A stretch of 30,945 bases of DNA from BS750m-G62 sp046483505 (GCA_046483505.1 JAWODB010000189.1:1-30945), one strand, 5' to 3'; shown: positions 8,241-16,294, numbered from the stretch's first letter. Numbers and translations: made by a program. Notes: generated from the letters alone by a model not told the origin.

Positions 8241-11200
8241 ATGCGACACACCGTTCTCGCGGCACTCACCGTCCTGGCGGCGTGGGCGCCCGCCGCAGCG
8301 GCCCTCGACGCCGACGCGGTCCTCGACGCCGCCGGCGCACGCGGCGGCCTGGTCGTCGTCCTCGGATGCGACGACCCCGCCCTCTTGGCCGGCCTCCGCC
8401 CGAGCGACGCCTACCTCGTCCACGGTCTGGACACGGACGCGCGGGCGGTCGCGGCCGCACGCGAGCACCTGGCACAGCAGGGCCTCTACGGCTGCGTCAC
8501 CGCCGGCCGCCTCGCGGCAGGTCGCCTGCCCTTCGTGGACGACCTCGTCAACGTCCTGGTCGTGACGGACGGCGACGCCGCGGTCCCGGACGCCGAGATG
8601 CAGCGGTGCCTGGCGCCCGGCGGCGTCCTCGTGGATGCCCGCCGCGACGATGTCCGCGTCACCCAGGCGCCGACGCCGGCGGACATCGACGCCTGGACGC
8701 ATTACCTGTACGACGCGTCGAACAACGCCGTCTCGCAGGACAGGGTCGTCGCGCCGCCGCGGGGACTGCGCTGGACGTGCGGCCCGCGGTACGCCCGCAG
8801 CCACGAACACCTGGGCAGCGTGTCGGCGATGGTGTCGGCGGGCGGCCGGGTGTTCTACATCCACGACGCGGGTCCGATCAGTTCGGTCTTTCTGCCGCCG
8901 CAGTGGGAACTGGTGGCCCGCGACGCCTTCAGCGGCGTCCGCCTGTGGCGCCGGCCGGTCAAGCGCTGGGAATCGCAGTTGCGCGGGTTCCGCAGCGGCC
9001 CGCCCGAGATCGGCCGGCGGATGGTCGTCGGCGGCGGGCGGCTCTACGTCGCGCTCAACTACGGTGAGCCGGTCATCGCCATCGACCCCGCGACCGGCAA
9101 GACGCTCGCTCGCCTCGACGGCAGCGAGGGGGCACGCGAACTCCTCTACGACGGCGGCACGCTCTACGTCCTGGCCGACGACATGACCGCCGAGGACCAC
9201 GTGGCCCGCAAACAGTGGTTCAACACGCGGGCGCCCAAACAGAAGGGATACCAGTTCCCCAAAGAGCCGCTGTCGATGTACGGCACGCAGCGGGTGATGG
9301 CGTTCGAGGCGGCGTCCGGCAAGCGGCGCTGGTGCGACCGCGACGACCAGCCCGCCGCCGAGATCATGCCCGCCACCATGGCCGTCGCCGAGGGGCGTCT
9401 CTGCTTCCAGACCACCGGCGAGGTCGTCTGCCTCGACGCCGCCTCCGGCAAGGAGCGGTGGCGGGCCCGGCGGCCCGTGGCCGTCAGCCGATTCTCCTGG
9501 GCCACCCCCACCCTGGTCGTCCACGACGGCGTCGTCGTCACCGGCGACCGCATGCCGAACGACAACATCGGCGAGCCGCCCGAGAAGGGCAGCGCCTGGA
9601 TCATGGACAACCATCACCAGATGGACCCGCAGCCGGGCGAACTCGTCGCCTTCGCCCTGGACGACGGCAAGGAACTGTGGCGGGCGCCGGCCTTCGAGAA
9701 CTACACCATCCCGATGGACATCTTCGTCGTGGGTGGCCTGGTCTGGGCCGGCCACGTGCGGAGCAGGAATCACCCCGGATTCACCAAGGGCCGCGACCTG
9801 AAGACCGGCGAGGTCAAGGTCGAACTTCCTCATAACAAAGAACTCTACAACCTGCGGATGGGACACAACCGCTGCCACCGGAACAAGGCCACCTGCCGGT
9901 TCCTCATCCTCGGCCGCGACGGCATCGAGTTCGTCGACCCGGCAAAGGGCACCGGCAGCGGGCACTGGTGGGTCCGGGGGACCTGCCAGTACGGCGTGAT
10001 GCCGGCGAACGGTCTCGTGTACGCCCCGGTCCATTCGTGCGCGTGCCACGTGGAGGAGAAACTCAATGGCTTCAACACGCTGGCGCCGGTCTCGGCCGCC
10101 CCGGAGACGGAGGCCGAGGCCGCCGACCGCCTCGTGAAGGGCCCCGCCTACGGCACGAAGGTCGCCAGTGCGGCGGCTCGGGCCGACTGGCCCACCTATC
10201 GCCGCGACGCCCGCCGCAGCGGCTACCAGGCCATCGAGGCGCCCCCGGCGCCGAAGCCCGCGTGGACCGCGACGTGCGCGGCACCCCTCACGGCACCCGT
10301 CTGCGCCGGCGGCACCGTCTACGTGGCCGAGACGGACCGGCACACGCTTCGCGCATTCGATGCCGACGACGGAACAGACAAATGGACGTTCGTCGCCGAC
10401 GGCCGCATCGACTCGCCCCCGACGCTCTGCGGGAACCTGTGCCTGTTCGGGACCCGCGGCGGCTCGGTCACCTGCCTCCGGGCCGACGACGGCGCCCTCG
10501 TCTGGCGGTTCCGGGCCGCGCCGGCGGACCGCCGGCTCTTCGCCTACGGCCAACTGGAGTCCGCCTGGCCGGTGCACGGGGCCGTCCTCGTCGACCGCGA
10601 GGCGTCCGGCGGGAAGGCCACCGTCTACTGCGCCGCGGGCCGCTCGTCCCATCTGGACGGCGGCATCCGCCTCTACGCCCTGGACGCCGAGACCGGCGAG
10701 CCGCGCCACACGGCCACCATCACCGCGGACGAGAGGGCCGACGGCAAGAACGTGATCAAGGCGGCGGCCCTGCCCGGCCTCCTCTCGATGCAGGACGGAA
10801 ACGTGTACATGCGTCATCTGCGTTTCCTGCCCCGCCTCAGCCGGCAGAACAAGGGCCTCCCCCACCTCTACGCCCCCGGCGGGTTCCTGGACGATACCTG
10901 GTGGCACCGGACCTACTGGATCTACGGCACCCGGATGATGAGCGGGTACGGCGGCTGGCCGCGCATCGGCAACGTCACGCCCGCCGGCCGGCTTCTCGTC
11001 TACGACGGCGGCGAGATGATCTACGGCTACGGACGCATGACGTACCGCGCGGGGGCGGGGCACGTGCGGCCCGACGCGGCGAAGGACTACAAGGTCTTTG
11101 CCGAGGTCCGCTCGCCGAAGCCCGGGCCGGAGGACAAGAAGAAACGCGGCCGCGGCGGACGCCGCGAGATCACGTGGTCCGAACCCCTGCCCTTCGTCGC

Positions 11201-11429
11201 GCGGGCCCTGGTCCTCTCGCGCGACGCCCTGCTCGTCGCCGGCGGAGACGGCCTGCCGGGAACGGACGCCGACGCAGCGCCGGGCACGTTCCAGATCATC
11301 TCCCGCCAGGACGGCGGCCGGCGGGCCGCCTGCCGCCTGCCCGCGCCGCCGGTGCTCGACGGCATGGCCCTGACCGGCGGCGGCGTGCTCGTCTCCACCA
11401 CGGACGGCAAGGTGGTGTGCCTGAAGTAG
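8241..11429 (+). CDS. Large secreted PQQ-type beta-propeller with a methyltransferase-like N-terminal domain
   Basis: This is a 1062-residue protein with GCAGGAG before the ATG and a signal peptide at 1-21. Residues 25-140 look like a class I methyltransferase fold (VVVLGCDD, VHGLDTDARAVAAAREHL, FVDDLVNVLVV, LAPGGVLVD), but an exported protein would not meet SAM, so this part is probably a relic or a binding domain. From about 165 to the end there are PQQ/BamB-like blades: repeated 'LYVALNYGEPVIAIDPATGK' type units, with further blades at 430-460 and 770-900. Conserved Cys/His clusters at 542-552 (HNRCHRNKATC) and 598-603 (HSCACH) are typical of this planctomycete family. Such proteins are often annotated as PQQ dehydrogenases, but no cofactor evidence is visible and the function is unknown. 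It is divergent from the GH127 operon and may share its control. Confidence 0.8.
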   Translation: MRHTVLAALTVLAAWAPAAAALDADAVLDAAGARGGLVVVLGCDDPALLAGLRPSDAYLVHGLDTDARAVAAAREHLAQQGLYGCVTAGRLAAGRLPFVDDLVNVLVVTDGDAAVPDAEMQRCLAPGGVLVDARRDDVRVTQAPTPADIDAWTHYLYDASNNAVSQDRVVAPPRGLRWTCGPRYARSHEHLGSVSAMVSAGGRVFYIHDAGPISSVFLPPQWELVARDAFSGVRLWRRPVKRWESQLRGFRSGPPEIGRRMVVGGGRLYVALNYGEPVIAIDPATGKTLARLDGSEGARELLYDGGTLYVLADDMTAEDHVARKQWFNTRAPKQKGYQFPKEPLSMYGTQRVMAFEAASGKRRWCDRDDQPAAEIMPATMAVAEGRLCFQTTGEVVCLDAASGKERWRARRPVAVSRFSWATPTLVVHDGVVVTGDRMPNDNIGEPPEKGSAWIMDNHHQMDPQPGELVAFALDDGKELWRAPAFENYTIPMDIFVVGGLVWAGHVRSRNHPGFTKGRDLKTGEVKVELPHNKELYNLRMGHNRCHRNKATCRFLILGRDGIEFVDPAKGTGSGHWWVRGTCQYGVMPANGLVYAPVHSCACHVEEKLNGFNTLAPVSAAPETEAEAADRLVKGPAYGTKVASAAARADWPTYRRDARRSGYQAIEAPPAPKPAWTATCAAPLTAPVCAGGTVYVAETDRHTLRAFDADDGTDKWTFVADGRIDSPPTLCGNLCLFGTRGGSVTCLRADDGALVWRFRAAPADRRLFAYGQLESAWPVHGAVLVDREASGGKATVYCAAGRSSHLDGGIRLYALDAETGEPRHTATITADERADGKNVIKAAALPGLLSMQDGNVYMRHLRFLPRLSRQNKGLPHLYAPGGFLDDTWWHRTYWIYGTRMMSGYGGWPRIGNVTPAGRLLVYDGGEMIYGYGRMTYRAGAGHVRPDAAKDYKVFAEVRSPKPGPEDKKKRGRGGRREITWSEPLPFVARALVLSRDALLVAGGDGLPGTDADAAPGTFQIISRQDGGRRAACRLPAPPVLDGMALTGGGVLVSTTDGKVVCLK

Positions 11430-11443
11430 CCGCCCGCCTTCGT

Positions 11444-11603
11444 CCCCTAACGCTACAACGCTAACTCGTGCGCGGCGGGCCGGAGCCTGTCCCGAGCGCA
11501 GCCGAGGGATACCCGCCGCGCAGCCCTGTGAGAGGCGTTTCGGGCGCGGTGGGTGCCCAGACCCACCGCGCAAATGGCCGACTTAGCGTTGGAGTGCTAA
11601 TCC
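11444..11603. repeat. Palindromic dispersed element made of two inverted halves
   Basis: The ends are imperfect inverted repeats: CTAACGCTACAACGCTAA at 11449-11466 against the reverse complement of 11583-11600, 14 of 18 identical. Each end is followed inward by a strong hairpin. Hairpin A pairs 11470-11479 with 11512-11521 (GCGCGGCGGG/CCCGCCGCGC). Hairpin B pairs 11544-11554 with 11561-11571 (GCGCGGTGGGT/ACCCACCGCGC). The loop of A carries CCTGTCCCGAGCGCAGCCGA, which resembles a short repeat I recall from many environmental genomes. There is no coding capacity. Half B recurs inverted at 30553-30620. It resembles a small non-autonomous mobile or REP-type element and could also terminate the upstream gene. 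Confidence 0.65.
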
Positions 11604-11617
11604 GTCGTCAAGGCGAC

Positions 11618-12249
11618 TCACGGCTGCGGGATGTCCTGGAGCGTCCACGGCTTCACGCCGTACTCGAAGGCGCCGAGGTCCGGCGCCTTCCCGCGGAACG
11701 GGAACCCGACGTCGACCCCGCGGTCGACCACCGGGCTCGATGCGCCGGCCGGCAGAAAGAACGGCACCGGTTTGGCGCCGTCGCACCGGGGGCCGGGCGA
11801 CTCCGCTTCGAGATTGCCCTCCGGCACCTCCTTGAAGTTCACGAACAGGTTGTGCGTGACGGTCATCTTCGTGGGCACGCCCCGCTTCATGGGATGCACC
11901 TGCCGCGGCCGGCTCGGCGCCGCCACGGCGATGTTGTTCTGGAAGACCCAGCCGCTGAGGCGCTCGGCCGTATACGCGTCGAGCAGGTGGCCGGCGCGGT
12001 CGCCGGCCTCGGCGCAGAAGACCGTGTTGTGGTAGACGTGGATGTTCTCGGCGAGGCCCTCGTTCATCCAGACGAAGTTGCGGTCCACGTTCTCGACGAC
12101 GTTGTGATGGATCCACACGGGTCCCTGGATGCGCCCGCCGTGATGCATGTAGATGCGTCCGCCGGCGCGGGGCAGACGACGAAGACGAGTACCACGAGGG
12201 CAGCGACGACGGCATCCCTGAGAAGACGCAGCGCGTGGAGATCAGGCAT
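11618..12249 (-). pseudogene. Decayed secreted right-handed beta-helix protein (internal deletion, frame broken)
   Basis: A normal gene start is present at the ATG 12249, with AAGGAG upstream and a clear signal peptide ending VVLVFVVCPAPADA (about 32 residues). Just after it the reading frame no longer encodes anything recognisable. From about 12170 a different frame carries the C-terminal part of a parallel beta-helix protein: GPVWIHHNVVENV, NIHVYHNTVFC, GWVFQNNIAV, MTVTHNLFVNF, then a DLGAFEYG end, stopping at 11618. The simplest reading is a deletion of the N-terminal and middle part with an out-of-frame junction near 12155-12180. Intact relatives would be secreted polysaccharide lyases or binding proteins, in keeping with region 1. 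An independent start at 12148 would give 176 residues but has no ribosome-binding site. Confidence 0.7.
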
Positions 12250-12566
12250 CGGCTCGGAAGGCTCCTTAACGCCGGCGGCGTGACTGTCTGAAGGGAGGCC
12301 TCGCACCCCCCGCAGGCGCCGGCCATCATAGAGGGGGTGCGACTCGAAGTCCACACTCCGCCGCGCGCTCTTACGCGTCGCGGAAGGACGACGCCCCCGG
12401 CCCTTGGGCGAAACGGCTGCACCGTCACAGACACCAGGTTGGCCCGGAGCGTCGCGAGAGGATACACGGCCCCGTCGAACCGGCCCTCCCCGCCTGGCTT
12501 CCACCGGCCCGAGGCCGTGACAGGACACCGTCACCGGCCGATGACGAGTACCATTACTACAGCTGC
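12250..12566. other. Non-coding spacer between two pseudogenes
   Basis: I see no gene here. The first bases hold the ribosome-binding site of the beta-helix remnant and probably its old promoter. The minus-strand frame of the integrase runs open through this stretch by chance, but the residues are low-complexity Arg/Ser/Gly without family features. Confidence 0.4.
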
Positions 12567-13029
12567 GGCTGGCGGACAGGCCGTCGTGCACGACCCGCGT
12601 GCGGACGAAGGAGGCGATCACGGCGGGCGTCACCTGCTCGAGCGTCCGGACGCGGACATGGCGCTTGACGAGGGGGTCCTTTGCCTTCCGCACGGGGTCG
12701 TCCGGCTTGCGGTACTTGTGCGGTACGGGCAGGTCGGGCTCCAGGGCCGGGCAGCACGGGCCGAAGCACGCCCGCAGGTACGACCGGTCCTTGCGGGCGC
12801 CCTGGGACGTCTGCGTGCGTGCCAGGTACTCGCAATAGGCCTGCAGGAGCGGGCCAACGGGCGTCTTGGAGGGCCGGGGCAACTGGCCCGTGACCTCCAG
12901 GGCCTCCAGGTTCTTCTTGATGTCCTGGGCAATCCGCTTGTTGGTCGTCTTCAGAGACCGCGAGACGGAGCGCCCTTCGACCAGGTAGTGGATCCACCAT
13001 ATGCTGCCACGTTTGTAGATGCTGGCCAT
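12567..13029 (-). pseudogene. Truncated tyrosine recombinase (integrase), catalytic domain missing
   Basis: The ATG at 13029 has AAAGGACG upstream. The N-terminus MASIYKRGSIWWIHYLVEG with KTTNKRIAQDIKKNLEA is the arm-type DNA-binding module of phage-type integrases, and VGPLLQAYCEYLA onward to EQVTPAVIASFVRTRV (residues 58-146) is the SAM-like core-binding domain. Similarity stops near residue 152. The catalytic domain with its R-H-R-Y residues is absent, although the frame stays open for a further 168 codons and happens to read into the signal peptide of the neighbouring beta-helix remnant. The integrase cannot be active. It marks an old integration event at the left border of the metal-stress genes. 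Confidence 0.75.
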
Positions 13030-13128
13030 GGCGAACGTCCTTTCGGCGTGCCATGGCCTGTCCCGGACGGGCCGAAGCGGTACGAATTTGCTACAATTCT
13101 GCTACAGTCGCTCCGGGCCCCAAAGAAC

Positions 13129-13154
13129 AGGGACAGGCCTAAGTGCCTGTCCCT
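13129..13154. repeat. REP-like perfect hairpin
   Basis: AGGGACAGGC (13129-13138) and GCCTGTCCCT (13145-13154) form a perfect 10-bp stem with a six-base loop. 'GGGACAGGC...GCCTGTCCC' hairpins are typical of sequences mobilised by REP-associated tyrosine transposases; a further trace, GGGGACGGTGTCTTTG, is at 13262. No transposase gene is present. The rest of 13030-13398 holds no gene I can support. Confidence 0.5.
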
Positions 13155-13167
13155 GCGTGACTTGGCT

Positions 13168-13181
13168 TGGTAGCGGGGGCA
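13168..13181 (-). other. Match to a tRNA 3' end, possible relic attachment site
   Basis: The minus strand reads TGCCCCCGCTACCA, identical to the acceptor 3' end plus CCA of many bacterial tRNAs. The GCAGGAACG just before it looks like a T-arm with an internal deletion. No complete tRNA is present. Tyrosine integrases often use tRNA 3' ends as attachment sites, and the integrase remnant starts only 139 bp away. Confidence 0.35.
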
Positions 13182-13398
13182 CGTTCCTGCATTGTCCCAC
13201 GACCGGTTCCGCGGGAGTCCTCTTCCACGAACGCGGGTATCCGGCTGCGGTTCACCTGGAACGGGGACGGTGTCTTTGATGCTGCGTGTGCGTAGGGAAA
13301 AGCAGCATAACCGCGGTTTAGAAAGGCGACTGAAACCGCAACATGAATGCGTCGAAAGCGTCAACGGGCCAGAACGCTCTCGGAGCCAGTGCCCCGGT

Positions 13399-14451
13399 TC
13401 ATCTATGGAGCAAGAACTGTTTGGCCGCCAGGGCGGCCTTGGCGCCTTCGCCGGAGGCGATGATGATCCGCTTGCCGTAGGCGCTGGTGGCGTCGCCGGC
13501 GGCGAAAAGCCCCGGCCGGCCCGTCGAGCAGTCCGGGCCGATGACGATCTCGCCGCGGTCGTTCAGATCCGCAAGGCCGGCCGCCAGCGTCGCGTTCGGG
13601 TGCAGGCCGATGGCGATGAAGACGCCGCGCGCATTCAGGGTGGCCTCTTCGGGTTCGGCCAGTTTGTGAATCACGACACTTTGGACCGTGTCGTCGCCTT
13701 CGATCCGCCGGACCTTGTACCCTTCGTACCGGTGGACGCGGCGGGAGGCGGCGACCCGCTCGACGAGCGAGGAATCGGCCGTCAACGGGAGGTCCGACAC
13801 GACGTGAATCTGCCGGGCGACCGGCAGCAGGGTCTCCACGAGTTGCATGCCCGAGTTGCCGCCGCCCACCACGAGCACGTCTTTGCCCTGCACGAACGAA
13901 ACGTCCTGGACGTTGGGGTAGAAGACCCCCTTGCGCTGGAACTCCTCTTCGCCGGGCACGCCGAGTTTGCGCCGTCGCATGCCGGTGGCAAGGATGACCG
14001 CCCCGGCCGTGCAGGTGCTCATGTCGGCGAGCGTGGCGCGATAGCCGTCCTCGGCGGGTTCGAGTTTCTCGACCTCCGCGATGCGGTGATCCACGTAGTG
14101 CGAGTGGAGGAGTTGATCCTTGAACTTCTCGACGAGTTCGGGACCCGTGATGAAATCGAAGCCCATGTAGTTCTTGATCTTGGTGCTGTCGATGGCCTGG
14201 CCGCCCAGGTCCCCGGTGACGACGAACGCGTCGATGTTCAACGTGTCGGCATACACGGCCGCCGTCATGCCGGCCGGGCCGCCGCCGATGATGAGGAGGT
14301 CATAGGCGGTCCGGGGCTCCTGGCGAGGGTGGGCGTGCAGGAACTTGTCCCGGCACCCCTGGGAGCAGAAGTAATACGTCTCGCCCTCGTACTCCGCCGT
14401 ACAGGCCTCGTCTTCGGGCACCTGCATCCGACAAACGGGATCGGTCTTCAT
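13399..14451 (-). CDS. YHS-domain thioredoxin-reductase-like flavoprotein lacking the CxxC disulfide
   Basis: This is a 350-residue protein. The ATG at 14451 is chosen because GAGGAG lies nine bases before it and the protein then begins directly with a YHS metal-binding domain (KTDPVCRMQV, YYFCSQGC; Cys7, Cys29, Cys33). Residues 50-350 are a low-molecular-weight thioredoxin-reductase fold: FAD-binding GGGPAG (56-61), NAD(P)H-binding GGGNSG (196-201), and the C-terminal FAD motif FAAGDAT (316-322). The redox-active CxxC of thioredoxin reductase should follow GVFY near 176-184, but here that stretch reads YPNVQDVSF, so the disulfide chemistry is missing. The domain more likely passes electrons from NAD(P)H to another acceptor, perhaps a metal bound at the YHS end; that is inference. 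The frame stays open upstream into a P-type ATPase remnant. Confidence 0.82.
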   Translation of the reverse strand: MKTDPVCRMQVPEDEACTAEYEGETYYFCSQGCRDKFLHAHPRQEPRTAYDLLIIGGGPAGMTAAVYADTLNIDAFVVTGDLGGQAIDSTKIKNYMGFDFITGPELVEKFKDQLLHSHYVDHRIAEVEKLEPAEDGYRATLADMSTCTAGAVILATGMRRRKLGVPGEEEFQRKGVFYPNVQDVSFVQGKDVLVVGGGNSGMQLVETLLPVARQIHVVSDLPLTADSSLVERVAASRRVHRYEGYKVRRIEGDDTVQSVVIHKLAEPEEATLNARGVFIAIGLHPNATLAAGLADLNDRGEIVIGPDCSTGRPGLFAAGDATSAYGKRIIIASGEGAKAALAAKQFLLHR

Positions 14452-14523
14452 TCCTCGGCGCTCCTCTTCGGGTTCCGATCCGGCCCGCGTGTCCGGAGGT
14501 TCGGTTTGTTCTACGCCGTCTTC

Positions 14524-14634
14524 GCGCTCGACGTGAAGGAACCGGGCGTTGATGGCCACGATGACCGTCGAGAGGGCCATCAGCGCCGCCCCGGCGGCGG
14601 GGGAGAGGACCACGCGATAACCCCGTCCCCCTGG
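14524..14634 (-). pseudogene. C-terminal remnant of a heavy-metal P-type ATPase
   Basis: In the same frame as the YHS flavoprotein and just before it, the sequence reads VVLSPAAGAALMALSTVIVAINARFL. This is the characteristic last transmembrane helix and C-terminus of CopA/ZntA-type P1B ATPases. No other part of the ATPase is found upstream. Either the ATPase was deleted down to this scrap, or the helix became a membrane anchor through a GTG start at 14613, giving a 404-residue flavoprotein. Confidence 0.55.
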
Positions 14635-14938
14635 GGCCAGAAGAGGGTCCGGAACCCTTCATCGGGCGCATGTACGATTATGTCTGCGGGACCTGTCGGG
14701 ATTCAACGAGCCTCGTAGAAACCTGCGCGGCAGTGGGTGGTGACGTACGCGGTGGGCAGCGCAACGAGGCTAAGACAGTTGCAGCGGACGGAGCGAAGAA
14801 GTGGTTGCGTGCCGGCAGCCTTTCGCCCGCGCGAAGGAGCGGCGGGACGCTTACGGCGCATTTTCAGTGCGGCGTTTCGGGATTCGGTGCCGCACCCCGG
14901 CCAGATTCGTTCAGGCGAGCCGGCGTGGCGTGAAAGCC
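14635..14938. other. Intergenic stretch without a recognisable gene
   Basis: This stretch lies between the ATPase remnant and the end of the anti-sigma gene. A short plus-strand frame beginning MYDYVCGTC recalls a zinc ribbon for a few residues only and is not supported. No copy of the GGAACG-N16-CGTTT motif was found here. Confidence 0.4.
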
Positions 14939-15724
14939 TCAATCCCGTTCGGGGGTCACCAGGCGGTCGAGCAGGTCGGCCAGCAGGTCGAGGGACGTTT
15001 CGCCCACGACACAGTACGTGTAGTCGCCCACCCGCCTGGCGGCGAGCCGGCATCGGGCGTAGGCACCTGCCAGGACGGACGGCTTGCCCTCCCGCGGAAC
15101 CGCTCGCAGGCCGAGCGATTTCGGCGTGTCAGTCACAACGATGACCGATATCACACCCTGCGGAGTCTCAACCACGTAACTGCCGACAATCTCGTCGCGG
15201 AAGTGGGCCTTGCAGCACCCCCTCAATCGAAGGCCCTCTCCAAGATGCGGGAACCTGGGCTGGAAGCCGAGATGTGTTTTGAAGTACTCGGCCAGTTTGG
15301 CGGGATCGGCCTCGGCATAGAACGCTCCGTGGGCGGAAAGATTCTGTTGGTGGATGGTGACAAGTTCCATCTGGGCGGCCGCCGCACTCGGCGGGCGATA
15401 CAACTGGACCGTCACGAGAACAGCCAGCGCCAGGACGGCCGCCGCCGCCAGCACCGGCCAGAGCCGAACCAGGACGGAACGGGCGGCGTGCATGGCCACG
15501 GGCTGTCGCCCGGATTCGTCGGCGGTCTGACCCAGGTTGGCACGGATCGTCTGTCTCAGCACGTCGCTGCTTTGAATGCCGTCGAAGGCTTTCCGCAGGC
15601 GCCCCCGGACCGCTCGCAGCGCTTCGAGCCTGCTGCGACAAAGTGCGCAGACCTCCAGGTGGGAATGCCCATCGGCATCCCCCAGCAGAATGGCCTCGAG
15701 TTCTTCGTCGGTCAGGTGCGTCAT
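14939..15724 (-). CDS. Membrane anti-sigma factor with zinc-finger domain and Cys-containing periplasmic sensor
   Basis: This 261-residue protein has its ATG overlapping the sigma factor's stop (ATGA), so the two are translationally coupled. Residues 1-40 form an anti-sigma zinc-finger domain with H22xxxC26xxC29, the usual sigma-binding, zinc-binding core. One transmembrane helix spans about 86-108 (LWPVLAAAAVLALAVLVTV). Residues 112-261 should lie in the periplasm and contain LRGCCKAHFRDEIVGSYVVETPQGVIS, a fold typical of planctomycete and proteobacterial anti-sigma factors. Cys170, Cys171, Cys225 and Cys238 plus several His could bind metal or sense redox state; this is inference from composition. 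By analogy it would hold the sigma factor at the membrane until the signal arrives. Confidence 0.88.
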   Translation of the reverse strand: MTHLTDEELEAILLGDADGHSHLEVCALCRSRLEALRAVRGRLRKAFDGIQSSDVLRQTIRANLGQTADESGRQPVAMHAARSVLVRLWPVLAAAAVLALAVLVTVQLYRPPSAAAAQMELVTIHQQNLSAHGAFYAEADPAKLAEYFKTHLGFQPRFPHLGEGLRLRGCCKAHFRDEIVGSYVVETPQGVISVIVVTDTPKSLGLRAVPREGKPSVLAGAYARCRLAARRVGDYTYCVVGETSLDLLADLLDRLVTPERD

Positions 15725-16272
15725 GGTTTGCGTTCCACCCACCCCAAGTCCCTGGCGCGGCCGAACAGCCGCTCGTGCAGGGCGCGCCTGGCGCGGCTGG
15801 TCCGGCTCTTGACGGTTCCGACAGCCACGTCCAGCACGTCGGCCGCCTCCTCCTGGGTGAGCCCTTCGACGTCAAGTAAGAACAGGGCCAACCGTTGATC
15901 GTCGGGCAGTTCCCGCAGCGCCGCGATGACCTGTTCGTCGGAGAAGTTCTCCAACACGTCCTCGGCGTTCGACCAGGACGTTTCCACTGGTCCTGCTTCC
16001 TCCGCCGCCAGATCCTCCGGCAGCGGCGCCATCGGCCCGGTGACTCCTCTGTGTCGAAGCATGTCAATCCAGCGATTCCGCAAAATCCTGAGCAACCAGG
16101 CCCTGCAGTTCGTGCCGGGCCGATACGAGTCGAAACGCTTCCAGGCCCGCAAGAACGTCGCCTGGGCCAGATCCTCGGCTTGCGCGTGGTTGCCGCACAG
16201 AGCGTAGGCCGCACGGTAGACGGCATCGAGGTGCGGCAGCGCGGCGGCCTCGAAGTCCTTTCTGTCGGCCAT
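15721..16272 (-). CDS. ECF-type RNA polymerase sigma factor
   Basis: This 183-residue protein has region 2 at about 10-75 (DLAQATFLRAWKRFDSYRPG and ILRNRWIDMLRHR, which contact the -10 element) and region 4 at about 113-168 (ALRELPDDQRLALFLLDVEGLTQEEAADVLDVAVGTVKSRTSRARRAL, the helix-turn-helix for the -35 element). It lacks regions 1 and 3, as ECF factors do. It is coupled to the anti-sigma gene by an ATGA overlap. Its own upstream region carries GGAACG-N16-CGTTT, a motif that recurs before three other units of the metal island, so autoregulation and control of a local regulon are likely. AAGG lies about nine bases before the ATG. Confidence 0.93.
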   Translation of the reverse strand: MADRKDFEAAALPHLDAVYRAAYALCGNHAQAEDLAQATFLRAWKRFDSYRPGTNCRAWLLRILRNRWIDMLRHRGVTGPMAPLPEDLAAEEAGPVETSWSNAEDVLENFSDEQVIAALRELPDDQRLALFLLDVEGLTQEEAADVLDVAVGTVKSRTSRARRALHERLFGRARDLGWVERKP

Positions 16273-16294
16273 TGCGTCGGCCTTCTACTGTTGC

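Noticed and set aside
2187..9067. Very long open frames on the plus strand opposite the oxidoreductase, sialidase and GH127 genes
   Set aside because: They are antisense shadows of high-GC genes, with Arg/Gly/Ala/Val-rich text and no motifs; the opposite strand carries clear families.
7995..11573. Long minus-strand open frame opposite the beta-propeller gene
   Set aside because: Antisense shadow; the plus strand has signal peptide, ribosome site and propeller repeats.
12064..13029. Single 321-residue integrase-like gene
   Set aside because: Only the first 152 residues are integrase; the rest is chance open frame plus the signal peptide of another gene.
13168..13260. Complete tRNA gene
   Set aside because: Only the 3' end matches; no anticodon or D arm can be folded.
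14670..14933. Zinc-ribbon-like small protein starting MYDYVCGTC
   Set aside because: Likeness ends after about ten residues, the CxxC pair is incomplete and no ribosome site is seen.
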